A stretch of DNA of 64,000 nt from Lachnospiraceae bacterium UBA1721 (GCA_002317155.1 DCIR01000070.1:1-64000); one strand, 5' to 3'; numbered from the stretch's first letter, positions 15,400 through 25,265 are shown. A program made the numbers and translations. The notes: generated from the letters alone by a model not told the origin.

Positions 15400-17472
15400 T
15401 TAAATCACAATCGCCAATACAGATTTTGCAGGGAGATCAATGCTTCCGCTGATTTTCTTATTTTCAACAGTATAGCTTGCCTCTTCAGGGAATCTCTTCA
15501 TGCAAAGCTCTGCATTACTCATAATTTCAGTCGATACTGCATGGTTGTTATCAACAGCTATTGCATCAGATGCCTCCGGAACCTTAGCACATCCTGAAGC
15601 TGCCTTCATTGTAGCAACCTCAACATCACCAATTATGCTATCTCCGTTCTCATCGGTTAGTTCAAGCACCTGATCTTCGTCCTTACCATTAACAACCTTA
15701 AGTACAGCCTTGTCTCCCATCTTAACCAACGATACATAAATCTGACTGTTTCTAAGCATTTTCTCCTGGTCATTAAGCTCAAGTGCCTCTGTACCCGCAT
15801 AGTCAGAGAAAATCTTCTGAGTATAATAGCTGGGGGTAAGAGTCACACTATCCTCATCAAACCAAATCATATCGGGTGTCCAATGAGAATGTCCAATTCT
15901 GTTAAAGAGAGGTGCATATGATGCAAGCTTTACCACATCACCGTTTCTCTCCATTCCTGTCATCATTGCAGCCTCAGCCACACCTGCCTCAACCGAATTG
16001 CTCAGGTTAGCATCATGTGCAGCATACTCTCCCGCAAATACATATACATTACGAGGATAATTATCATAAAATGCCACATTATCATAGAGCCACTGAGGAG
16101 CTACATAATAGTGCTCATCAACAGCATACGAATACTCAGGATTCTTAGCATATTCCTCACGATAAACCTTCCAGGCTTCGGTATGAATATCGTTATTTAC
16201 AAAAGGTCCGGCAGTACCAAGACATTTGATCTCAGGATATTTATCATGTATAGCCTTCTCAAAAATCTTATATCTTTCAGCAAGATTAACGTGACGGCTC
16301 TCCCACTGTTCATTACCGATAGCAATCATCTCAAGATTAAAGCTCTCGGGATGGCCCATCTTAGCTCTGAGTGAACCCCACTTGGTATCGACAGATCCGT
16401 TAGCAAACTCAATAAGATCAAGCGCATCCTGAACATACTCATCAAAAGCAGGATCATCCATTGAAACAACTTCATATGAACGGAACTGGCAGGCAACTCC
16501 TATATTAAGCACCGGAACAGCCTTACAGGTTCTTTTCTTTGACAAAAGTTCGCAGAGAAGGAAATACTCGTAAAAACCGATTCCATAGCTCTGCATATAG
16601 TGAGAATCAGGCATCTCCCATGCAACAGAGGTATTACCTCCTACCGCAGCCCACAGATTGGTATTGATTTTTCTGTCCTTAATATCTCCGACTGTATCCT
16701 TCCAGCGATATCTTCTCATAATGCTGGTTCCCTCTACGATACATCCTCCGGGGAATCTTAAAAATCCGGGATTCAAGTCTGCAAGTGCGTTGAATAAATC
16801 CTTTCTAAACACGCCGGCAACAGCATCTGCAGGAATCATGGAAATAATATCAAATTCTACTGTTCCTGCCTTGGTAAGATGAATCTCAAACTGTGCGCCC
16901 TTAACATCCTCTTTTGCCACAAGTTCAGTTTCATACTTACGCCAGATTTTGTCCTCGCAGTCTCCTACCATCTGCTTATATCCGTCGGGTTCAGGCTGTG
17001 CAGCAACAAACTTTACGCATGCCTCCGCATAACTTTTTCCGTCTTTAACAACCTTAACCTCGATGTCTCCCTCAGAATAATCTACTTCCTTGGCATAGAA
17101 AGACACCTTTACCTTTGCATCCTTCTTAAGGCACACTCCGTCATATGCCTTATTGGCAAAGCCTTCTCCGTCCTCAAAGGCAACAAATCTTAAATAATGA
17201 GGATTCTTATCACTTATAGGCTGATTGCAGTTAATCTCAAGAGCATCCTCTTTGCCCTCAACACTACTCCATGCATAAAGATTATCCTCTTTTAGCACAT
17301 AGTTTCTTCCTGTTCCCTTAGTCTTTACAGCCTCGAATGAACGGTTCTCAATCATCTCTGCATACAGACCTCCATCTGCAGCAAAATTGATATCCTCGAA
17401 GAAAAGACCAATCATGTCAGGATTGATTTCACATTTAGTTTTTTTAGAAATTGCTAACTTATTAACAGACAT
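15400..17472 (-). CDS. Alpha-L-arabinofuranosidase, GH51
   Basis: A 690-residue family 51 enzyme that removes arabinofuranosyl side groups from arabinoxylan fragments. The acid/base glutamate sits in IGNEQW (Glu388). The nucleophile is probably Glu482 in FAGEYAAH. The substrate-side motif LNPGFLRFPGGCIVEG lies near residues 233-248. Residues about 80-210 form an inserted beta-rich, CBM4-like module seen in longer GH51 enzymes. A C-terminal beta-sandwich closes the protein. No signal peptide, so it is cytoplasmic and acts on imported oligosaccharides. The ribosome binding site is AAAGGGGA, similar to the one before the cytoplasmic GH10 gene. Confidence 0.93.
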   Translation of the reverse strand: MSVNKLAISKKTKCEINPDMIGLFFEDINFAADGGLYAEMIENRSFEAVKTKGTGRNYVLKEDNLYAWSSVEGKEDALEINCNQPISDKNPHYLRFVAFEDGEGFANKAYDGVCLKKDAKVKVSFYAKEVDYSEGDIEVKVVKDGKSYAEACVKFVAAQPEPDGYKQMVGDCEDKIWRKYETELVAKEDVKGAQFEIHLTKAGTVEFDIISMIPADAVAGVFRKDLFNALADLNPGFLRFPGGCIVEGTSIMRRYRWKDTVGDIKDRKINTNLWAAVGGNTSVAWEMPDSHYMQSYGIGFYEYFLLCELLSKKRTCKAVPVLNIGVACQFRSYEVVSMDDPAFDEYVQDALDLIEFANGSVDTKWGSLRAKMGHPESFNLEMIAIGNEQWESRHVNLAERYKIFEKAIHDKYPEIKCLGTAGPFVNNDIHTEAWKVYREEYAKNPEYSYAVDEHYYVAPQWLYDNVAFYDNYPRNVYVFAGEYAAHDANLSNSVEAGVAEAAMMTGMERNGDVVKLASYAPLFNRIGHSHWTPDMIWFDEDSVTLTPSYYTQKIFSDYAGTEALELNDQEKMLRNSQIYVSLVKMGDKAVLKVVNGKDEDQVLELTDENGDSIIGDVEVATMKAASGCAKVPEASDAIAVDNNHAVSTEIMSNAELCMKRFPEEASYTVENKKISGSIDLPAKSVLAIVI

Positions 17473-17499
17473 TATTTTCCCCTTTCACATTAAATGTCT

Positions 17500-19089
17500 T
17501 TATTCCGATAACCTTATAAGCACATATTCGTCAGTCTCAATAACACTTCCATCAGACGGCCAATATGCGGTCTCAGCTTCCCCGTTTACTGCTTCATTCT
17601 CCGCAAGCGCTTTGTTAACCACTTCCTGCGTAGGATACGTATATACGAATCCAAGCGATTCAAAATAGCCTAAAATTCTGTGAGTATTGCAGTACTCTGC
17701 ATCCTCTACAGGCACTCCATCTACATATGCAAATCCGTATAAAGAATATGCAAGAAAAGACTGTGCCTGATCCTTGGTATAGCACGAGCCGTTCCCTTTA
17801 GGCTCAAGGTGTCCTGCAAAAACAACAGGCTTTCCATCAGTCTCACAAGCATTCAATCTGTTCATTATTTCTATCGCTGTGATCTCGTCATTCTTACGTA
17901 TGGTATCCTGCGTATAGAATAATCTGAGTACAACACTGCACTGAACCACTATCAATGCCACCGAAGCACCGACAGCGACATATTTTATAATCTTCGTGCC
18001 TGCTTTAACATTTTCTTTATTAGCTTTTGCATTTGTGCCAGCGAGCGATTTGCCATCTTCTCCTGCCCCTAATTCATTGAGTACGAAAATAATTATGGCC
18101 GCACAAGCAAAAGGAAGCATACACTGAGCTCTGTATGCAGTGGGCGAGCCCGTAAAAACGCTTAACAAAAACGGCGAGGCAAGCATCGCAAAAATACCAA
18201 GCGCATAAGCGCCCTTTCTTGCTCTGCCTGTTGCCAAAATATAAATGAGCATTCCAACAGCCACAAGCACAGATACTGTAAATGTATACGGGTAGAAAAC
18301 ATCCTGCGACAGCAGACAATGCTTATAATACGCCAGTAAATTCATTATCGTAGCTTTGAAATCTCCGCTCGTCCAGCCAATGCTGTCCGAAAGATATGTT
18401 CCCGAGCTGAAAAATAATTTGGCAATAACCTCATAAATTACAAAGCCGGTCACAAAAAGAATTATAGAAGACACAATCAGATACACTCTGTCCTTCTTCT
18501 CATAATATGAAATCGAGAACAGATAAACCATTGCGAAGATCACAATCATAAGGTTTACCATAGACTGATATATGCCAAATGATAACACTTCGAGAATCAC
18601 GATAGCTATAGCATAGCCTTTTTTCCTGGTATCCAGAAAACGTATAAACAACAGGCCTGATATCACAACCAGCACCATGGCAAAGGCTATCTCAAAGGCC
18701 TGAAATCTAAACATAAACTGATCTGCATATGTAGGAAAAAACAATGCAAGCCCTGCAAACAGCGTGCTAAGAAGCACACTTTCCTTCCTCAGAAGTGTCG
18801 TAACCAGATACACACTCGCGCATGCAAGAATCCAATAGGTGAGCAGAAAAAGCACACCCTCAAGATAAGGATTGTACCAGTTTCCACCGATTAAATATTT
18901 TAATCCGATTAATCCGAAACGTCCTATTTCATTCCAGTTATATACTCCGCCCGGATGATTAATCACAGCTTCCGCATCTACATAAAAAGCATTTGAAAAA
19001 GCTGTAGTTCCATATATTAGCACGATAAATATCAGCAAAAATACAGACTGAATACCATGCTTCTTAAAATAGTCTTTAGGATTAATCAT
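17500..19089 (-). CDS. GtrII-like membrane glucosyltransferase-domain protein
   Basis: A 529-residue protein with about twelve membrane helices and a C-terminal soluble part from about residue 390. The N-terminal segment with DAEAVINHPGGVYNWNEIGRFG and the 'LEGVLFLLTYWILA' helix match the glucosyltransferase (Glucos_trans_II, GtrII) group. Those use lipid-linked sugars to modify surface glycans, and their essential Asp lies in the first outer loop, as with the acidic DAE here. The catalytic assignment is by resemblance only. It shares no operon with the flanking xylan genes beyond direction: GH51 follows after 27 bases. Confidence 0.75.
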   Translation of the reverse strand: MINPKDYFKKHGIQSVFLLIFIVLIYGTTAFSNAFYVDAEAVINHPGGVYNWNEIGRFGLIGLKYLIGGNWYNPYLEGVLFLLTYWILACASVYLVTTLLRKESVLLSTLFAGLALFFPTYADQFMFRFQAFEIAFAMVLVVISGLLFIRFLDTRKKGYAIAIVILEVLSFGIYQSMVNLMIVIFAMVYLFSISYYEKKDRVYLIVSSIILFVTGFVIYEVIAKLFFSSGTYLSDSIGWTSGDFKATIMNLLAYYKHCLLSQDVFYPYTFTVSVLVAVGMLIYILATGRARKGAYALGIFAMLASPFLLSVFTGSPTAYRAQCMLPFACAAIIIFVLNELGAGEDGKSLAGTNAKANKENVKAGTKIIKYVAVGASVALIVVQCSVVLRLFYTQDTIRKNDEITAIEIMNRLNACETDGKPVVFAGHLEPKGNGSCYTKDQAQSFLAYSLYGFAYVDGVPVEDAEYCNTHRILGYFESLGFVYTYPTQEVVNKALAENEAVNGEAETAYWPSDGSVIETDEYVLIRLSE

Positions 19090-19157
19090 TTTACTTATTC
19101 CTCAAAAAATTGATACTTCTATTTTATTACAAAACACCAATTTAATAAAGAATTGCT

Positions 19158-19215
19158 CGCAAATAATAGTGAATCTCCCGCAAATAATAAGTAATCACGT
19201 TTGAAAATAATATAG
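19158..19215. repeat. Short imperfect tandem repeat (three units of about 21-23 bp)
   Basis: Three consecutive units built on G-C/A-AAATAATA followed by GAATC or AATCAC begin near 19158, 19179 and 19202. They lie between the kinase-phosphatase stop and the start of the GtrII-like gene. Function unknown. Confidence 0.45.
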
Positions 19216-19230
19216 AATCACGATCGAAAA

Positions 19231-20907
19231 CTATCTCCATTTCAAAACGATTGCAGTGCTGTTATCATTATTGCTATGTCTACTGAGCGAACGTCTGATG
19301 GACTTAATCGCAAGTTCAGGAGTAAGTCCCAGATATCTCTTTAGCCTGTCCAGATCTATCTTATCACTCACCCCATCAGAGCATAGTAAAAATGAGTCTC
19401 CTTTTTTAATGTATCCATGCCTATAGGATACCATCTGACTACCTGCGACTCCCGCCTTTCCAAGATAGTTACTCAGCGTATGTCTGTCATGAATAGAAAA
19501 CTCCATGCCGGCCATTAGTTTGGCCTGCGCAAGCGTATGCGGCACACTCAGCATGTTAAGCTTATGCTTCCTGCGTATAAAAATCGGACTGTCCCCTATA
19601 TTTATCGCGTAATACTGATTACCTCTCCATAAAAGGAATGACATAGTAGTTCCGGTCTTTCCTATCTTGGTTCCAAGCGTAACAATCTTTTCATTAATCT
19701 GATCTACCAGTTCGCCTATCAGTCTCTCCGGCAATGCATTACTGTTTCTGTACTGCTCCAGAAAATGATTCAATGCCTGTGCCGCTGCTCTGGATGCGAG
19801 TTCTCCGGAATGAGCCCCTCCTACTCCATCGAATATTGCCACCAGGTGAATTTCCTCACCGTTGCAGCTTATTTTACCGTGCTTAACAAAATCCTCGCCT
19901 TCAAAATAAAACAGTCCATCTACCAACAGATTATCCTGATTGATTTTTCGTGATCCGATGTCAGTACCGGCGCAGTAGCTTACAGTCATATCACCCATAT
20001 TCTCTGCAATCTCTCCGCACAAACCGACACGCAGCTCTCTGGCCGATGACAATCTCTTACTGATATCGGACTCCAGTCCTTTCAAAATCACATTCTGCTG
20101 CGTCGCACTGAGCTTGCATCTCATAAGAAGTCCCGGAACAGGATCCAAGACCTGCCTCTCGACTTCATTCGGCACTGCTTCACCGGTAAGAATATATACA
20201 ATCGTTGCGCATAGAGAATATATATCAGTCCACGGTCCCTGATTTTCTATTTCATTGTGTTCGGGAGCATGAAATCCTTTGTGTTCAAACACCTGCTCAT
20301 TTCTGTACTCTGAGTCTATGTCAGTAGAAGTGGCTGTACCAAAATCTATCAGATATAAATCTCCGTCTTCTGTCAAAAACAGATTACCCGGGCTGATATC
20401 CCTGTGAATAATACCAATCTCATGCATCTCCTCAAGCGCAATAAGAACATGCTCCATCGACTCCATCAGCTCTGTGGTATTTATCGCGATATCTTTTTTA
20501 TTGTACTCTGCCAGCGTTTTCCCCCTCAGCAGATCCTTAACAATATATTCTGTTCCGTTTTCAGAAAAATCATCTCGTATGTGACTGATGTAAGGAACAT
20601 TTTCAAGTAATTTCATCACAGCAATCTCATACTTAAAATTAGACAGACTAAGCTCCACCTTATGTCTGGCCGCTTCATCATCTATTACGACAGCTTCATT
20701 GGATATAGCAGTATCTCTTTCCATACATCCGTCCACGAAGAATTCCTTAACAGCTACGATTCTGTAATTAAGCATATCGTATGCTTCGTAAGTAACTCCA
20801 AACCCACCGCTTCCAAGAACCTGTTCAATAATATACCTATCCTTAAGCTTGGTTCCCTTCTGCAGACATCTGCTATTCTGTTCTCTTTTTCCATCAACCT
20901 GTCTCAT
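19231..20907 (-). CDS. Ser/Thr protein kinase fused to PP2C phosphatase
   Basis: A 558-residue single chain carrying both enzymes of a reversible Ser/Thr phosphorylation switch. The kinase comes first: glycine loop GSGGFG (32-37), lysine K54 in VAVKEFF, catalytic HRD at 168-170 (HRDISPGN) and DFG at 188-190. A PP2C domain begins near residue 300, with GSRKINQDN, the metal-binding IFDGVGGAHSGELAS and the late LLCSDGVSDKI. No membrane segment or PASTA repeats, unlike PrkC. The ATG at 20907 has AGGGAA before it and is preferred over a GTG five codons upstream. Substrates are unknown. Confidence 0.9.
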   Translation of the reverse strand: MRQVDGKREQNSRCLQKGTKLKDRYIIEQVLGSGGFGVTYEAYDMLNYRIVAVKEFFVDGCMERDTAISNEAVVIDDEAARHKVELSLSNFKYEIAVMKLLENVPYISHIRDDFSENGTEYIVKDLLRGKTLAEYNKKDIAINTTELMESMEHVLIALEEMHEIGIIHRDISPGNLFLTEDGDLYLIDFGTATSTDIDSEYRNEQVFEHKGFHAPEHNEIENQGPWTDIYSLCATIVYILTGEAVPNEVERQVLDPVPGLLMRCKLSATQQNVILKGLESDISKRLSSARELRVGLCGEIAENMGDMTVSYCAGTDIGSRKINQDNLLVDGLFYFEGEDFVKHGKISCNGEEIHLVAIFDGVGGAHSGELASRAAAQALNHFLEQYRNSNALPERLIGELVDQINEKIVTLGTKIGKTGTTMSFLLWRGNQYYAINIGDSPIFIRRKHKLNMLSVPHTLAQAKLMAGMEFSIHDRHTLSNYLGKAGVAGSQMVSYRHGYIKKGDSFLLCSDGVSDKIDLDRLKRYLGLTPELAIKSIRRSLSRHSNNDNSTAIVLKWR

Positions 20908-20937
20908 TGTGTTCCCTATCACATTGATATATTTATA

Positions 20938-20970
20938 AAAAAAGAGGGGACGCCCTTTAGCGTCCTCTCT
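20938..20970 (-). terminator. Intrinsic terminator of the CE15-type esterase gene
   Basis: Ten-base arms 20944-20953 and 20960-20969 (one G-U) are followed on the minus strand by seven T. Confidence 0.85.
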
Positions 20971-21006
20971 GACTGTAATCAGTATAAACTTTTAACAGAA
21001 AGATGT

Positions 21007-22056
21007 CTATACACCGCTTAATGCATCAAATATAAACTCCACATCCTCCGCTATAAGTGCATGACCTTCCTTGTGAAAATGAGCCTTTATATTATCGCCG
21101 AGGCCCATTTTTTCATATTCAGCGCGAGCCTTCTCATATGTCTCCCACATAGCAGGAGCATTGACCCAGTCTTCACCCATCCATGCCGCAACAACAAAAT
21201 AATATCTATCCTTGGCTGCTGCCATTACCGGCAACATATACTGCTCACACGGTATTTCATCGTATGATTTATACTCTAAAAATCTGTCAACAAACCAGCC
21301 TCTCTCCGCATCGGACTGAAGACAGCTCAATGGCTCGTTTTGTCCGTAGGTATATTCCTTAGGGCCTCCGCACTTGGTCATATCATAGCTCTTACCTTCT
21401 GACTGATAGTTCCACGCTGCCAAACCACCTGCCCCTGAACATACAGGAATCACCACCTTAAATCTCTTTTCAAAAGCTCCGCATACCGCAGTAGCCTTTC
21501 CCCATCGTGATACGCCTGTAATCATCGCATATTCAGGATTAAGATTAAGTGCCTTATCCAAACCATTATACACAGCATCTACAACCTTGGACGCTTCCCA
21601 TCCCCAGGCCATAAGCTCACCGGTCTGAGAATCCTTATCATCTGTAAATGGATACAAATCATAAAAAACTCCCTTATGAAGACAATTATCCTCCGCCACC
21701 ATTGACGTATCCATGAATATAAGTGCACAGCCTTTTTTAAGAATCTCTTCTTTGGGCTGAACAGGATGCATACATATCAAATACGGTGTGGCATTAGTCG
21801 CATCGTTCGGAACATATACTCTCACAGTAAAAGTAACCTTTCTTCCTTCCGGTGATTCAACATATATTTCTATATCTTTTCCTTCATCGGTCGTAGAAAG
21901 CTTGAACATATTGGCAAAAGGATTACTGTCATCCTTCGGTGCTTCCCGCTTAGTCTTCTCAAGAATGCTAAATGATACCTTTTCTCCGGTTCTCCATTTT
22001 CCATATACATTGCTTTGATAAAACTCTTCTGCATCCTTAACACACTGATTATCCAT
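21007..22056 (-). CDS. Glucuronoyl esterase-like protein, CE15
   Basis: A 349-residue alpha/beta hydrolase of the CE15 type. The serine motif GVSRWGK (Ser183) fits the family pattern G-x-S-R-x-G-K. The preceding WGWEASKVVDAV block and the following CSGAGG block are also characteristic, and the likely catalytic histidine is His332 in KEGHALIAED. CE15 enzymes cleave the ester between 4-O-methylglucuronic acid on xylan and lignin alcohols. No signal peptide is seen, which is unusual because most characterised members are secreted; it may act on imported esterified oligosaccharides. RBS AGGAGA. The gene stands between terminators, so it is transcribed alone. Confidence 0.82.
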   Translation of the reverse strand: MDNQCVKDAEEFYQSNVYGKWRTGEKVSFSILEKTKREAPKDDSNPFANMFKLSTTDEGKDIEIYVESPEGRKVTFTVRVYVPNDATNATPYLICMHPVQPKEEILKKGCALIFMDTSMVAEDNCLHKGVFYDLYPFTDDKDSQTGELMAWGWEASKVVDAVYNGLDKALNLNPEYAMITGVSRWGKATAVCGAFEKRFKVVIPVCSGAGGLAAWNYQSEGKSYDMTKCGGPKEYTYGQNEPLSCLQSDAERGWFVDRFLEYKSYDEIPCEQYMLPVMAAAKDRYYFVVAAWMGEDWVNAPAMWETYEKARAEYEKMGLGDNIKAHFHKEGHALIAEDVEFIFDALSGV

Positions 22057-22119
22057 GGATTCTCCTGATTTTAACCGTCATCATCTCATCATATAAACAG
22101 TTTCAAATGTATTCAAAAA

Positions 22120-22154
22120 TAAGAGCAGTTTATCGCAACACAATAAACTGCTCT
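22120..22154 (-). terminator. Intrinsic terminator of the cytoplasmic GH10 gene
   Basis: Thirteen-base perfect arms (22120-22132 and 22142-22154) are followed on the minus strand by ATTTTTG. It lies just after the xylanase stop. Confidence 0.85.
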
Positions 22155-22164
22155 TTAATCTTAA

Positions 22165-23184
22165 TTATTCAACAACTTCAAGAACCTTATAATAAGCTTC
22201 CTTCTTCTCTCCCTCTTTATGGAAAAGCAGGGGATAACTGGTCTCACGACGGAAACCTGTCAACCAGCTGGTCTCATCAAGAAGATTCCAGAAGGTAACT
22301 GCTGTAAGATTAGCCTTACCATCCTTCTTCGCATTAACAAGTACTTCAAAGAGCTCCTTGTATCTAACTGCAAGAGCATGCATAGATTCCTCTGAAGGAT
22401 CTGCATTGTGAATATCAAGTTCAGTAACCTGTACCTCTATTCCAAGTGCACCATACATTTCAAGCGCTACTCTGAACTCTTCCATAGTAGGATGATCCAT
22501 AACAAGATGTGACTGCATTCCCATACCGTCTACAGTACCATCTGCGATAAGAGGCTTAAGTACGTTCTCAATGATGAAATCTCTCTTCCACTCTGTAGCA
22601 GACTCATAATCGTTATAAAATAAAGCTACTCCGGGAGCTGCATACTTTCTTGCAGACTTAAATGCCTGACGAATAAAATCAAAACCACAGATGTTATACC
22701 AGATAGACTTTCTGAAGTCTCCCTCATCTACTACCTCGTTTACAACATCCCATGCATAAATGATTCCGGGATAATTAGTATTAACGAAATCAAGAACCGC
22801 ATGAATATAGTTATCAAGTCTTGTAAGCATGGTCTCCTTATCAGCCAGTTCACCATCTACATTGTAATTCTTGTAGTAGAACCACTTAGGAGTCTGGTTG
22901 TGCCAGCAAAGAGTATGACCTCTCATAGGCATACCAAGCGATTTTGCAAGCTCAAGATAAGGAATTGCTCTCGAAGGATCGATTACAGGTGTAAGATCAT
23001 ACTTTTCAGGATCTGCAAGCATTACATCCTGCTTAAGCCAGTACATAGGCTTCATATCATTTTCAGCAGTAAAACTACTAAACTCATTCTTCAAAAGTTC
23101 AATTCTGTTGGGCTTAGCTAAATCAAACACTGAAATCGCAGCACCAACCTTAAAATATTTTTCAAATGCAGTATTTAAACTCAT
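22165..23184 (-). CDS. Endo-1,4-beta-xylanase, GH10, cytoplasmic
   Basis: A 339-residue single-domain GH10 (beta/alpha)8 xylanase. The acid/base is Glu150 in AWDVVNE and the nucleophile Glu255 in VQVTELDIH. Substrate-site blocks ENDMKP and GHTLCWHNQTP are intact. It has no signal peptide and no binding module, so it should act in the cytoplasm on imported xylo-oligosaccharides, as intracellular GH10 enzymes of Geobacillus and rumen clostridia do. RBS AAAGGGGAAG. A 13-bp stem terminator follows it. The secreted GH10 at 62172-63602 is the extracellular counterpart. Confidence 0.95.
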   Translation of the reverse strand: MSLNTAFEKYFKVGAAISVFDLAKPNRIELLKNEFSSFTAENDMKPMYWLKQDVMLADPEKYDLTPVIDPSRAIPYLELAKSLGMPMRGHTLCWHNQTPKWFYYKNYNVDGELADKETMLTRLDNYIHAVLDFVNTNYPGIIYAWDVVNEVVDEGDFRKSIWYNICGFDFIRQAFKSARKYAAPGVALFYNDYESATEWKRDFIIENVLKPLIADGTVDGMGMQSHLVMDHPTMEEFRVALEMYGALGIEVQVTELDIHNADPSEESMHALAVRYKELFEVLVNAKKDGKANLTAVTFWNLLDETSWLTGFRRETSYPLLFHKEGEKKEAYYKVLEVVE

Positions 23185-23256
23185 AAATCTTCCCCTTTAT
23201 TTTGAAATAGTACATTACCGTATCATTATATATTAGGGTTAGTGCCTAAAATACTC

Positions 23257-23302
23257 AAAAAATAGCAATTTTTTATCATTTTGTTTCAATATTTGCTATT
23301 TT
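23257..23302 (-). terminator. Candidate terminator of the chemoreceptor gene
   Basis: Ten-base arms AAAATAGCAA (23259-23268) and TTGCTATTTT (23293-23302) are separated by a 24-base loop and followed on the minus strand by T-rich sequence. The arm touches the stop codon. Confidence 0.5.
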
Positions 23303-25265
23303 ACACATTAAATCCACTGATTGTCTGAGTCACCTCATCCACAGCTCCGCCTACATCAATCATCTTAGTACGCATTGCCTCAGCTTCTGTAGCAACACTC
23401 TGAATATCAATACTTGCATTGTCCATAGCCATATTTACATCAGTCTGGCTCGCAGTTATGTCCTCAATAGATGCCGCAACAGCCTGTACCGATGCTGAAA
23501 GTTCCTGAGAACTTGCTCCCAAATCCATAGATATCTTAGCATAGTAATTAGCACTTTCCTTATACTCTACTGCCAGAGTATCCATCGAGCTGTATACACT
23601 ATCAATATTCTCAGAAAGAGTCTCCATCATTTCATTACTGTCAACCGCAAGGTTTTCAACTGCATGAAGTAGCTTATTGGTCAACTCATTAATCTTCATA
23701 ATCTGACCGGAAGTTTCATCTGAGAGCTTTCTGATTTCCTCTGCAACTACCGCAAATCCTCTACCTGCTTCACCTGCTCTAGCACTCTCGATAGAAGCAT
23801 TCAGTGAAAGAAGGCTTGTCTGCTCTGCAATACCGTTTATCGAATCGGAAATAGCTGTAATCTCATGAATACATTCTGCTTCCTTAATAGAAGCCTCAAG
23901 CTTAGCCTTCTTCTCACCGGTAACGTTCAATACCTGCTTACGCTCTGCTGCCATCTTAGGAGTAAGTTCTTCGACATGACTAACCATTGTCTGAGCATGC
24001 TCAGACATTTCCTGTGCCTGATCTGCAACAGTCTGTGAAGCAGAAGCGATAGTATTGCAGTCGTCATTAATCTTCAAAATACTCTGAGTCTGAGTATCCA
24101 GTGATGCAACAGTCTCTTCAATAACCGCAGAAATATTGGTTACTGCGTCTGCCATCTCTGTTACAGATGCTGTAGTATCGCCTACGGATTCATCAATTGT
24201 AAGCATCTCATCTTTTGTCTTACGAATTACAAATACAAACTTTTCTTTGAGCTGCTCGATTAGGAACGCTATCTCATCCTTCTCATTGCTGAATGCTTTT
24301 ACATTCTCCTCACCTACAACCGACTTCTTAACGAAGGTCTTCATCTGAATCATAGGAATAAGCTGACGCTTAAGCGCAATTGCTATAAATAAAACGAGCA
24401 CAACACCAAGGGCGATGCCTACAACAGCAGCCATACTGATAGACTTTAAGATAGTTTGGGTTACATATACCTTAGACATATATGCTCCGATGACCCATCC
24501 GGTCTCATCTACCACCCCAAGCTGAACTCTCTGTGTAGAACCATTTTCATCTTTATATGTCTGTATGTCCGATGCAGTTAAATCAATTGCATAAATATCA
24601 GTCAGCGTAGTAAAAGTACCATCTGTCTTCATCAGCAAATCATTATTCTTATGAGCAATAACAGTTCCATCTGATGCTGTAAGGAAAAGCGCAAGCTTAT
24701 CATCATTAACAGTAAGCATCTCGCTCACCATTGTATCTAAGGTAATATCCGCAAGCACTACAGCTTTTCTTCCATTTAACATAAAAGGAGTAGCAACAGA
24801 TACTACAATTCCGCCTGAATTGGCATCAACATATGCATCAGTTACTATTGTGTCCTGCTTCTCCCAGGCAGTGACCCACCAGCTTCTCTCGGTAGGATCA
24901 AGATCAAAAACACCACCGTTATAAACTACATATTTGAGTTCTTCGCGGCAAAGGTAGAGATTCATAATATCGCTGTCGATTGCAGTAGCCTTGGTCAGGT
25001 ATGCAATCACCTCATCATCACTGAAGCTCTTCATAGCAACAAACGCTTCTGCCGCGTTCTCAGTCTCAGCCTTTTTCTTGGAAATCCAGTTATCAACATA
25101 AATCTTCTTATTGGTAGCCTCGAGTTCCATCTCATTCTGAATGTCGCTCATAAGAATATTTCTTATGGTAAGTCCGGCACACAATTCACTGACACAGATC
25201 ATCAGTACTATGCCAATAATGACGATAGTTCTGATATTCCTAACTATAGATCTTTGCTTATTCAT
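23301..25265 (-). CDS. Methyl-accepting chemotaxis protein with dCache-type sensor
   Basis: A 654-residue chemoreceptor. It has a membrane helix near residues 12-32, an outside sensor of about 240 residues of dCache type, with YVDANSGGIVVSVATPFM, and a second membrane helix near 275-297. A HAMP-like stretch and a long cytoplasmic coiled coil follow. The tip that binds CheA/CheW is intact: SLNASIESARAGEAGRGFAV, then EEIRKLSDET. The ATG at 25265 has GGAGG nine bases upstream; a TTG two codons earlier is less likely. dCache sensors bind amino acids, sugars or organic acids. Its position beside xylan genes suggests, but does not show, a plant-sugar ligand. Confidence 0.92.
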   Translation of the reverse strand: MNKQRSIVRNIRTIVIIGIVLMICVSELCAGLTIRNILMSDIQNEMELEATNKKIYVDNWISKKKAETENAAEAFVAMKSFSDDEVIAYLTKATAIDSDIMNLYLCREELKYVVYNGGVFDLDPTERSWWVTAWEKQDTIVTDAYVDANSGGIVVSVATPFMLNGRKAVVLADITLDTMVSEMLTVNDDKLALFLTASDGTVIAHKNNDLLMKTDGTFTTLTDIYAIDLTASDIQTYKDENGSTQRVQLGVVDETGWVIGAYMSKVYVTQTILKSISMAAVVGIALGVVLVLFIAIALKRQLIPMIQMKTFVKKSVVGEENVKAFSNEKDEIAFLIEQLKEKFVFVIRKTKDEMLTIDESVGDTTASVTEMADAVTNISAVIEETVASLDTQTQSILKINDDCNTIASASQTVADQAQEMSEHAQTMVSHVEELTPKMAAERKQVLNVTGEKKAKLEASIKEAECIHEITAISDSINGIAEQTSLLSLNASIESARAGEAGRGFAVVAEEIRKLSDETSGQIMKINELTNKLLHAVENLAVDSNEMMETLSENIDSVYSSMDTLAVEYKESANYYAKISMDLGASSQELSASVQAVAASIEDITASQTDVNMAMDNASIDIQSVATEAEAMRTKMIDVGGAVDEVTQTISGFNV

